64,000 nt of DNA. It comes from Rhododendron vialii (lineage: Eukaryota; Streptophyta; Magnoliopsida; Ericales; Ericaceae). The stretch covers positions 25,866,501-25,930,500 of the forward strand of contig NC_080569.1 of the NCBI RefSeq assembly GCF_030253575.1, given 5' to 3'. The notes beneath the pieces were generated by a model. That model did not search any database, was not told where the DNA came from, and saw only the letters and a program-made list of their open reading frames with translations. Made by a program: the position numbers and the translations under genes. Shown here piece by piece: positions 24,283 through 34,900 of the stretch (positions within the stretch are counted from its first letter, which is position 1; each line of letters begins with the position of its first letter).

Positions 24283-24840
24283 ATAGAGAATAGATGTCGA
24301 AAAAAAATGCTTACATTGTACAACTATAAGGACTGCGTTATTTTGTCCACCATAGTTTTTTTTCCCCGTGAGAAAACTCAAATGTTCGGGCCAGTTTACT
24401 CGCACCCTGACTAATTTTGATGAAGCAATCCCACCATCCACCAATCGCACCCCAAGAAAAGTCAGAGCAAAAGGTTTGAGTTGACAGCACGTGAGTGGTT
24501 TCAAATAAATATGAGACTTCAAGAGAAAGCAAATTCCTGATCTCAAGCATTGATTGTCAGACCTACACGGTAGGGTTAATTTGTCCACCATTGTTAGGTG
24601 CCACATGTTCGGGGCACCTTACACTATTTGTTGATTATTACTAGCTATCAAGTCCAATTCTCATCATTACAAAGCGACTTTTTGGGTCCTTCACCATCCC
24701 GCAAGGTAAGGGTCTCGAAATCTTATCCCCTTACCTGCAGTTAGTCCACTTGTCATGTGACGTTCTCACTTGATTAATTAGTTCACCTGTCCCCATATCT
24801 CAGATGTTGGAATTAAGCTGGTCCACATTTCTAATTAGTG

Positions 24841-25448
24841 TTCCCTCCGTCGCGATATACTTGTCCCAGCTTTATTTTAATTGTATTAAAAAACTAATTA
24901 TATCTTTAAAATGGTAATAAATTTTACGGAAAGTCTATGGTTCCCAATCCAAAATTTCGATCGGAATCCCGACGCCCCGGCGGGCACACTCCGATCACCG
25001 GACGGCCGATCCGAGCCGTTCAAAAATTCTATAAAAAAAGACCGAGTGGGCCCTCGCGGGAATAAACGGCATTTGAAGTGTGTAGATGACCGATCCAAAC
25101 AATCCATTTTTCTGTTTGGATCGGCCACCTACACATGTTGGATGCCGTTGATTCCCACGTTACCCCACTCGGTTTTTTTTTATAGAATTTTTGAACAGCT
25201 CGAATTGGCCATTCGGTGGCCGGAGTGGGCCCGGTAGGGCGTCGGAATTCCGATCGGGATTCCTCCCGTCGGGAACGGTAGCACGACTGTAAATTTTATA
25301 TCCAATATGGATCTTGTTTGATAGATCTCGATTTGTTCTATAATTCAATGTTTTCGAAACCACCTAAAACATTATAAATTACAAAATATAATTAATTGAA
25401 AAGTGACACGAACTCTAAAAAATAACAAATAAATTGAAACGGAGGGAG
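24841..25448. mobile_element. Stowaway-like element split by a fold-back insertion
   Basis: The left end is TTCCCTCCGTCGCGATA and the right end is the complement of CTCCCTCCGTTTCAATTTAT, followed by TA. These are the characteristic Stowaway (Tc1/mariner-type) termini. The left TA has become TG. The element is interrupted by the 363-bp fold-back insertion described separately. Without that insertion it would be about 235 bp, a normal Stowaway size. Confidence 0.8.
24927..25289. mobile_element. fold-back (long inverted repeat) element inserted in the Stowaway copy
   Basis: Two arms of about 150-165 bp are near-complements around a short loop at about 25100. Matching blocks include ATCGGAAT(C/T)CCGACG at the tips, ACCGAGTGGG-type blocks and GGATCGGCC near the loop. 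A perfect 9-bp target duplication TAAATTTTA (24918-24926 and 25290-25298) defines the insertion and suggests a Mutator-type transposase. It is non-coding. It shares a GGCCGATCCGAGCCGT block with the palindrome at 28.0 kb. Confidence 0.85.
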
Positions 25449-25739
25449 TACTTACTTTCTTTGAAGCTTCAGTGAACTTTCTAATTGCCTTGTTTATAAT
25501 GCCTTATCTCTGGTATGAACGAACTATGGAAATTAAACTCTACGCATTGACTTGTAGTACATATCAGATCAGTCGGTCCAATTGTCCAAGAAGATAAAAG
25601 GGCAGCATTATTCTGAAGCTTCCTCAGTTGGGCTGGCCAAAGATTTGGATAATGGGTCTGGGCCCCATTAAAAGGGTAGACCGTTAGTACTTTTCAACTC
25701 CCCAAATAACTACCACTCCACCGTGATTGGTGCAAGCAA

Positions 25740-25920
25740 GGGTGGTCTCAAAAAAATACTACGGGTATACCATTTGATGTACACCAACCTTCTACCGGAT
25801 TGTGTGTGACTTGCCTCGTTGTTCTAAAAAATGATCGGAACCGTTCAATTTGTTTAAAACATGCTTTTAGTAGGGTTTTTTTTTATAAAAAAAATCCGGT
25901 CAATCGGATATTGATTATAA
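25740..25920. mobile_element. decayed half-copy of the fold-back element family
   Basis: This stretch contains ATGATCGGAACCGTTCAATT and AAACATGCTTTTA. They correspond to the arm blocks GATCTGAGCCGTTCAATGTG and AGAACGTGATTTTA of the 26.5-kb element. A poly-T / poly-A core with TCCGGT follows. Only one arm is clear, so it is probably a truncated relative. Confidence 0.4.
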
Positions 25921-26441
25921 GAGCTTGATTGATTTTCGTCCTGTCTTTGAATTCGCAAGAACAAAAATGGATCAGGCCCTCATCGATGTTCGAACGAGTT
26001 GTTAAACATTTGTATAGGCTCGTTAAATAAATTAGCCATGCTCGGCTTGCTTAGGGCTCGACAAGCCGAGCTCATGTTTTGGATTCGTTTGGTAAATGAG
26101 CCGAGCTCAAACACTACGAAGCTGGGATCGTCAGTCGTTTGCACCAGTATTAAGATAGATTGATAGCTCAAATACTACAAAGCTCGGATCTTTAGTCGTT
26201 TGCACCGGTATTAACAGAAAGATAAACTTTTGGATGAGCCCTTTCACATGCTCGGAAACCCAGGGGTGGGTTCCACATTCGTGAATTGTATTCTTCTTCA
26301 ATTCCTTAACTGTCGAGAGGTTAAATCCTAGCTAAGCTTTGTCTTCTAACTTCTCAGCTATGGACGGTGGTACGTGGTAGCTGGAAAAATGGCCATTGCG
26401 CGCCGTGTGTTTGACTGCACAATTGATCTTTTTCTACAGTT

Positions 26442-26442
<1 letters not shown>

Positions 26443-26529
<87 letters not shown>
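26443..26529. repeat. compound CT / AT microsatellite
   Basis: About 19 CT units run directly into about 24 AT units. The AT part abuts the left end of the fold-back element at 26532, and a short AT run also follows its right end. AT tracts are frequent insertion sites for miniature elements. Confidence 0.95.
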
Positions 26530-26531
<2 letters not shown>

Positions 26532-26532
<1 letters not shown>

Positions 26533-26902
26533 AGCTTCTAATGCGGACTTCCGCATCCAAGCAAAGTGCAGACCACCCCATATCTTCTCTTTTCTAATTG
26601 AATTTTGATGATCTGAGCCGTTCAATGTGTTCAGAACGTGATTTTAAAGGTAGCCGCAAGAAATTGGCCAAAAAAATGACCGGGAAGGGCTTGATTTGAG
26701 CAATTTTTATTTGAACCGTTCAATAAAAAATAAACAAAAACTGCTCAGATGAAGCCCTTCCCGGTTTTTTTTTTGTTGACTTCTCGCGAAATATTCTTAA
26801 AACCACGTTCTGAACATATTGAGCGGCTCGGATTATTGAAATTCGATCGGAAAATGGAAGGTCCGCACTTTGCTTGGGTGCGGAGGTCCGCATTAAAAGC
26901 TT
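26532..26902. mobile_element. fold-back miniature element with long inverted arms
   Basis: Arms of roughly 170 bp are inverted copies. The left tip is AAGCTTCTAATGCGGACTTC and the right tip is the complement of AAGCTTTTAATGCGGACCTC. Shared inner blocks are GAGCCGTTCAATGTGTTC / GAACATATTGAGCGGCTC and GGGAAGGGCTTGAT / complement. The loop is AT-rich. It is the same family as the element at 35607-35940, with identical inner blocks such as AATGACCGGGAAGGGCTTGA. It is non-coding. Confidence 0.8.
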
Positions 26903-28002
26903 ACTCATATATATATATATTTTATCCTTAGGGTGTAGGGCTATGGATAATGAGCACCGTCAATTTGTTAGCTGATCGCCAGATGTCGCCCAGTTACTGC
27001 ATGGGGTGGGAATCTTTTCTGTGGTATATCCCTGCATGGATACATTAATAACATTACGGGGATTTATTTGTCCTAATCCGCCACCACCTTTGAAGTCGTT
27101 GTTACTGTGTTCTTTCTTTCTTGTAACTTCTTTGAACCATCCCAAAATGGTGAGGTGGTTAAGTAAACTAGTTTTGACTAGCCCTAACGTTGTCGACCCA
27201 GGAATATTGTAGTGTAAGGGTGTATTACAGGAGTGTGGTGGGTGATTGATTCAGCCATTCATCTATACAAAATTTTTGAACTGTTCGAATTGTGCACTAC
27301 AGTTCTATAGTGAGGTATAGGTCCCCGAGTTCCCCTAGCTACACTTTAAAATTGTCAATGGAATTATTATTGATAATTTGCCATCGCTAAGCTTTAACTA
27401 TGGGATTAACCATACGTAGTGACACAATCATAGAAATATACTGTGCAATGGTGGATTCTGAAATTTCAATACAAAAACAACATTTTTAATCATAACTAGA
27501 AAGTTTTTTTTTTTTTCTCAATCAAGGTCAATGTTTTTTTGGCCTCGTAAGTATCAAATATTGCTTATTTCCAAAATGAAAAGCCAAAAATATAAAATAC
27601 AACATGCAAATTAGTTAAAGGTATTGAAAGATGTGCAAACAAAAAACTCCTTGTGCATAATCTTTTAAATTTATTGATACCAAATTAAATAGAAACTAAT
27701 TGAAATCTTCAATTTGGTGTCAAGAATTTAAAAAATTACATGTGCATGAAATTTCTTTATTGCTTATCCGAAAATCAAATGTCTTCACCGATTGGACTAT
27801 CTTTTAGAAACGGAGAGAGTATATCACATGACCTGCTTAGTTTAAAGAAAGAATTTGTGTGTCCATTAGTCCTCTATCTGACTACCTCAATAAAGCATTG
27901 GCATAATATGTTTAATAGCATTAATGCTAATGTTTCGAATTTACACATCATGTAAAGTACGAAATTGTTAATTTGTTATTGTCAATTATTAAAACAGAAA
28001 TC
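26903..28002. other. AT-rich spacer, nothing recognised
   Basis: No exon, RNA gene or element ends were recognised between the 26.5-kb and 28.0-kb inverted repeats. The sequence is AT-rich with a poly-T tract near 27505-27520. Confidence 0.5.
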
Positions 28003-28394
28003 CTATTGGTACCGACGGTACCCATAGGGAAAATGCACCGACGGCCACCGGACGGCCGTCTCCGGTCACCGGACGGCCGATCCGAGCCGTCCAAAAATTT
28101 TAAAAAATAAAACCGAGTGGCCTTACGCGAGAATCAATGGCATCCGAGGTGTGTAGGGTACTTGATCCGAGTACCCCTTTTTCGTGTATATACACGTATA
28201 TACAAATATACACGAAAAATGGGTGCTCGGATCAAGTACCCTACACACCTCGGATGCCATTGATTCTCGCGTAAGGCCACTCGGTTTTATTTTTTAAAAT
28301 TTTTGGACGGCTCGGATCGGCCGTCCGGTGACCGGAGACGGCCGTCCGGTGGCCGTCGGTGCATTTTCCCTATGGGTACCGTCGGTACCCATAG
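28003..28394. mobile_element. near-perfect 390-bp palindromic fold-back element
   Basis: Two arms of about 185 bp are almost exact reverse complements around a short centre near 28199 (TATACACGTATATACAAATA). Long matching blocks run from the tips (CTAT(T/G)GGTACCGACGGTACC) through CACCGACGGCCACCGGACGG and GAGAATCAATGGCATCCGAG to the loop. Each tip contains a nested palindrome, GGTACC GAC GGTACC. Differences between arms are very few in the read. It is related to the 24927 insertion through the ACCGGACGGCCGATCCGAGC block. No target duplication was identified. A transcript through it would fold into one long hairpin. Confidence 0.85.
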
Positions 28395-28932
28395 CAGTAC
28401 TCGATCTTTATCATGACTGAAAGGTTGTTTGAAGTAAGTGAGATAAGTATTTGGGGAACGACAAAAATGGATTTATTGTGTTTCTTTTATTAATTTTTTT
28501 TATTAATCTGATGTAAAAAATTCCATGCAACGGAAATTATTTAATTTCTCCTGTCTTCCTTCTTTGCTACAGTTATCTCCCCCTCCCCGCTCTCCCTCGT
28601 CTCAACTGTATTGTGGCTTTGGCCCAGAGTATATATAAACTCTCGGACACCCTCTCTCAACAGTAGTGTGAAGTTACTCGCGGGATATCAAAAAATACCA
28701 AATCATGAACATAAAAACAGTGGAAAGCTAAAATAACCACCCCAAGATAAGATTTAGTGAAGAAAATGGGAAGCAATTTGGACACCTAGCTTCTTTACCG
28801 AAAGGAAATGCCTATCAATATACAAATGAGAATGTCACATGAATTTATATGAAACTGATTCTAATAAAGAAGAAAACAAATCCAGACACTATTTTCCCTG
28901 TAAATCCTGATTTTCCCTACTCACGCGATGTT
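28395..28932. other. spacer and probable 3' UTR of the ArfGAP gene
   Basis: The ArfGAP stop codon is at 28933-28935 on the minus strand, so bases just below it are its 3' UTR. A TATATATAAA sequence at about 28630 on the + strand is TATA-like, but no coding exon follows it on that strand. Confidence 0.5.
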
Positions 28933-31900
28933 TCACCGGTTGGTAAACATCCCCTGTACTAATGATGAAAGATCATAATCTCTTGATCCTGATTGAGCTG
29001 GAATATTGGATGACGGTGCTGGATTAGCCATCGAAGAAGCTGGTGCATTCCCTCTGTAGTTTGTCATTTGGCTATTTGGAGCTACTGGCCTTGTGGTATA
29101 CGGGCTGCAAAACATGCCATCGTCTGAGATCTATACAGTAATTGCGATATTTTATGGCAATTCTTAATAATGTTGCGCAGACGTTCAGAACACCTGTGTC
29201 TAGAACCATCCGACGTATGCTGTCCCATAGTGCATTCACGGGAGCCGCAGGCATCGGACGACTCCAGATACTTGTCCAGATGTCTGTGTCCCTAACACTT
29301 TTTTGGGCACTCTCCAAGTATTAAATTCACCCACGTTGTGTTTGGACTTTTGAGTCGGGGTTAGATTGGCGAAGGGAAAAGAAAACGACAGGGAAAAGCC
29401 GTGAAAAATGAAGTATAAGGTAATTGTTCTCTCCTTTTGGTTGGGTAAAGAAAATGATTTATTTGTCAAACAACATTTTCATTTAATAATGACTTCAAAA
29501 TGACACTGTAAAAGTAGATCCATTTCTGTTTTGCTTTTCTTTCCCTAAAATCCTAAATGAATCCAAGATCCAAACCATAGCCTAACACTAAATCAATGAT
29601 GTCGCTATAAGTGAAACATAGCATGGCTAGCTTAAAATAGAGTAGCTCTTTTCATAAGGATTTGCCATTTTGTAAGGATTAAAGAAGAGGGTTGAACAAG
29701 AACACTGGGAGAATGGAGAGTCGTATGTTGCAATCGGTGCATGAGAAATTGAATAATACTCATGTGATTACCCGAAAAACCCTACGAAATAGTCTAACGG
29801 ACAAATTCCAAGAAATTTATGCAGAACGGGTGTTTGTATCTCTTTCTACTTCTCAAGGGCTAACGAAAAACGGAGGGACTCTATTAGAAGGATTCTATGT
29901 GCACAAAAGAGTATTTTATGATGTCAATAATGGATCATCAGATATTCGAATATATAAGGTTCGCGCAGTAACAACCTTGAGGATCCTGAAGTCTTTGCGC
30001 TAAATGACTTTTCTGAACAGCTATGATCAGACGTAAAACTTTAAGGTACTTTTAGGTCTTTGACACTGCGGGCTTTCCTCATTCCACCAACTTAAGCAAG
30101 TGATATATGCAGAAATCTTGGGTGATAGTATACTCAGACATATGCTTTGTCTGAGACTTGCTGAAACTATAACACACTCTATTTTAGTTCCCATCTTTAT
30201 CTTAGTTTGTCACTTGAATTCAACGGACGCTCATAACGAGCATAAAAAACAGAGAACAAATCAAACAAGTTTATAGCCAGATATAGCGTATTATGATATA
30301 CATGACTTCGGGCTCAAGAGAAATTGCAAAAGAGACTTTTTTTAAAAAAAAATAAGTCTCTTTTTCCTTTAAAAAAAAAAAAACCAGGCTTGCTCTGTGT
30401 GGTTTTGATGAAAAAGTGGAAAGCTAGACCTCCCCTCCAATCAATGAACTTTGCGAAGCAACAAACATACCAATTACTACGAACACAATGAAATATAGTG
30501 TGAGCATGGAGTATGTACCTGCTTGTTAGATAAGGAGGAGCAGCACTCCTTGTGGGAAATGAAGGTTGTAAATATCCCATCTGCCTCAAGAACATAGCAA
30601 CAAGCCAACAATATAAGAGATTGCACTTTGATGGGCAAAACATCGATTTAACATTTTATGATCCTTACCTGCATATTGGTTTGTAGAGGAGCCGTAGGCA
30701 TCATCTGAGAGGGGAAGCGAACACCGTTAATTGGTCCATGGTGATACATACTCCCGTAATATGGTTGGGGACTTGCGAAAGACGTTGGTCCAGTAGCCAC
30801 GAGAAAGGACTGTTGTTGAGCCAGAGCTGCTTCTTGTTGTTGATGGATAGAAAATGGGGACACCATAGTTGGCTGCAGACAAGCAAAAGCACACATCAAA
30901 GCTGCAGGCTATAGGCCATATTTAATTGGTCGGACTACTGGGAGGAGATACGTAATCCCCTATGATACACAATCCTTCCAGACTGATACTATATCCCCCG
31001 TAATCCTTCCAGACTAATATTATATCCCCCGTAGTGTTGTTACTCCATTTTGTGGGGGATTTTCTTCCAACAGAAAAGTAATCCCCCCACAAGTTTTGGT
31101 GTTCAAGCCCCTAATATCCTGGCCCTAGGGATTTGCAATCCAAGCCCATGTCTAATCCAGCAAACCAAGCAGGCCCTTAAGGAATATTTGCCTTCTTTTG
31201 TATGTGGAAAAGACAGAAAACTACTACAAATTCAACCCCCCTTCTATTTGTAAGATCCGAATCTACGACAATGACCTCTATCATACGGTCCTATGGTTCT
31301 TGGAATAAAATCTACGTAGTTTTCGTATTTACCTTATCAAAGAGATTCATAGTGTTATTCCTCTCGTCTTTGGCAGGTTTATCATTACTGGGTGTTGTGA
31401 CCCACTGTAACTCCCTAACTAATTCCTCGATCCCAGGGTCTGATTGGGTCTTTATTTCAACTGATTTTGAGCAGACACTTTCCACTTGTGTTGATGTTCT
31501 TTCAGCAGCTGCAAATTACGGAAGTTAAAAGAAAATTTAGGTGGAAATTGGAATTCAAATCCGGAAGTGTACAATTGGAGAGGAACCATTGAGTGGAACA
31601 TACAGTGGATTCCCGTACTTGCATTATCATTTGCAGGAGAGGGCTTGGGGTTGTTATCATTGGAATCATTCATTGAGAGCAAGTTGAAAAGATCGGTGGC
31701 ATAATCAACCTTCCTTGCCGAAGAAACAGGTGTACCATTAGTCTTTGGGACTGCAGTTTCTGCTTTCTGATGTACTTCTTGTGTTTTTGCATCAGGAGTA
31801 TCCTGCCCATCCGATTCAACACATCAGAAGCTTCGTAAAATCAGTATCCTTTTCCAAAAGGTCAATTAACTTAATTAAAAGAGACCACCCATTCAGATAA

Positions 31901-34900
31901 AAGTCTCTAAATGCTTAACTTAAACGATGGGAAACTATACACCACCTTAGTAAAATATTGCACCATAGCTCTCTGTATCCCTACTGATGTTTTATGAACG
32001 TATGCCATTGTGATGTTTCCTCCATCTATCTACCTAACGGTTTTTAGACATTCAATTTCAGACGCCTAGGTGGTAATACTATTATCTCTCGTTAAACAAA
32101 CGTCATTGACTCAGATTTAATGTTCAGTTGCTAATTAGTTGACATGTGATATCAGTTATTTACACAACATAGAAGGAAAGACAAGATCATCAAGTATACT
32201 GATAGATGTTAGGATCAATAATGCATTGCAAACGAAATTAATAAAGAACAAGCATTTACCCGCTGGGATGCATTAGGGGAAACATGGCCATTACTTTTTG
32301 CAGCGGAAATACTTCCAGTTTTAATTGGCAGAGGGGGCCCTTTCCTTTCTTCAGTAGACTGTTTAATGGGATTGGGATATTTAGGTCCATTATCAATCTG
32401 AGGTTCAGGATTATTGACCGACGGCTTCTCTTCATGTACTGGAGATTGTGATTTTGCTTTTCCATCCCTTCGATTCCATCTCTTGTCTACATACCTAATA
32501 GATTCACATGAATAGTAAAGAATATTGTGTTAACACCCTCATGGCCAAAACCGGGACCGTACAATCACAGCAATGAATTACTATTGAATAATACAATTAG
32601 ACATTGATCAACTAACAATGTCATACTTTGCACGAATGAAATTCTCGATTCCAACTCTATCATACTTGGGAGGCAGCTCAGCTTCCCAATAGCTATTTGA
32701 TTTCTCATTTCCCATCGCTGAAAGGAACAAAAATTAAATCATTACAATCATTGGTGTTATGCACCCACTTCTGTATTTCTTATTCTTAAAACTGATTTAC
32801 AATGAACAGAATTTTCAAAAGCCAAAAAAGTAAAAGTGGTGCTCACATTGAATAAATGCAACCTGATCGGGAAGCCATGTGTCCAGTGTGGCTGATCTCA
32901 CCTGCAGCAGAGTGAACAGGAATTTGCTAGGCAAGACTACAAAACTTTGGAGCCTACATATAAGTGAAATAACTACTCCCTCCATCTCATTTTGACCTCA
33001 GAAAATAAGGTGCTTTTGAGAATAGTTTCTTGAACTTTTTGCCACCTTTCAAAAGTACTCATTGAGATCTCTTGAAAGGTGCAAAAAAATTCAAAGAATA
33101 GTTTCGGGAAGTAATTTGTTTTTGAAGTTCAATATGACATGGTCTCTTATAGGGAGCAAACAATATGGGACGGAGGGAGTACAACACTTCGGAAATCAAA
33201 TGAAAAAGTGTTTTCATGAAAGAAAGGAACACTGAATAAATCCAGAAATGAAACTAAAAATAAAATAGAAAAAGCAATTTTATGCACCTTTGATATGTGT
33301 ACTCCAAGACTTCTGTGAACTCCAGAACATTGCATGCAAATGAAGATTCCCAGGTTCACACTAGCCCATCTTGGTCCTCTGCATTGAAACAAGTCACATG
33401 TCACAGTAAGCAAATCCGAGCCTGGTGTAAGAGATACAACAATGTTGCCCCTAATGTCTCTCGTCTTCACTATTTGTCCAATATACCTACTTGCTTTTGC
33501 AGTCAGCACATTCTCTGTTCTCTGGTAATTTAAGAAGCCCATCCAATATCTGCACTCAAAACACCAAAAGGGTGATGCTCACATAGTACAAATAAAGTTG
33601 ATTAGTAGGACAGAAATTGAATTGCTAGATAATGATGAAATCAAAGTCCAATTAACTCCTTTTCAGAAACCATATAAAAAATATTTTCCAGATCAGGAGA
33701 ACGTCACATGCCCATGAGAGTTCCAAATAGGTGAGGTATAAGAGTTTCCTCAAAACATGACACACAACATTAGGTCGCATACATGAAAGCAAGTGTTAAA
33801 ACATTCGGTAGAATCTTGCTTCAACTTAATGGTAATCTAGCACCACAAAACACTTCTGCCACACACCCCTATGACTCAAACTAATTTATTGTGTTTGATT
33901 GATTGGAATGAAGCTGGTTTGGATTGTTCATTCCATTGGAATACTTGTTCCAGGCTGTTAAATCATCCAACTGAAAACCAATTGGCAATGAGAGGAGAGG
34001 CCACCGAGGCTCATATACTAGTTTTGGAGGTTATAATTAACCAATGTGGGACAAAATCTTACACTCTCCCGCACGTGCGACCCCTAATCCGCACGTGGAG
34101 AGGTAAACAACGGAACTTGCTACCTTCTCGTGAGGTGACATTATTCCGAGGAGAAGTCTTTTCATGCAGAGAAGCCAAAGATAGAGGAATGAACAAGCAG
34201 TTACCACATGGTATGCCATGCGCCTCTGAAATGGTTACTTTATTGACAAGTAGACGCATGGGCATATCCCGTACCACAAGCAAAGATATTAGAAAAAACC
34301 ATGGTTAACAAAGGCGTAACCAATATGAGGATGGTTAGCCCATTCACTCATAAACATGATAAGAGAACATAGAACAAGGCATATGTGAGAAAGACTAAGC
34401 ACCCTCTCTGTAAGAAATATATCTTCTTGACTTGTTCTTTTCCAAACTTGAGTGTTCTTGGACAAGTGAGTAGTCCTTAGGTTTGCCTTGAGAGGAAACA
34501 AACATGATCATCGGAGGGCATTCCAGTCGAGTTCCACTGGCCGGAGTTTCACTAATGGTGTGTTGTTTTGTAGTAAGACCAGGTTGATTAAAGCATAATT
34601 GCATATTCAAACCCGGAAATCAAAGAGTAAATCCCATCATTAGTGAAGGCATAAAACCAGCCTCCATAACGAGAATGAGAGGAAGTTTTGAAAACAGAAA
34701 GCAGGTAGGACTCTCTTTCAGATTCAGGAAGCAACTCTAAGAGATCTTTTTTTCCTTTTGGAAGAGACCCAAGTACTCTCTTTCGAATTCAGGAAGCAAC
34801 ACTAAGAGATCTTTTTTCCTTTTGGAAGAGACCGGATACAATCAACCCATTGATATTGGAAGACTCCTCTGGGTCTTCCATATTCTCCAGGTATCACTAC

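Noticed and set aside
26354..26581. Tyr-Ile / Arg-Glu repeat 'protein' on the minus strand
   Set aside because: It is a translation of the CT/AT microsatellite.
33147..33542. 131-codon minus-strand frame covering part of the ArfGAP domain as one exon
   Set aside because: It reads through a real intron. Splicing 33491-33549 to 33288-33378 gives the conserved zinc finger in frame.
34037..34308. Overlapping open frames near 34.0-34.3 kb as a gene
   Set aside because: They translate a TRIM LTR and its internal region. The same peptide-like string recurs at 61.7 kb because the repeat recurs.
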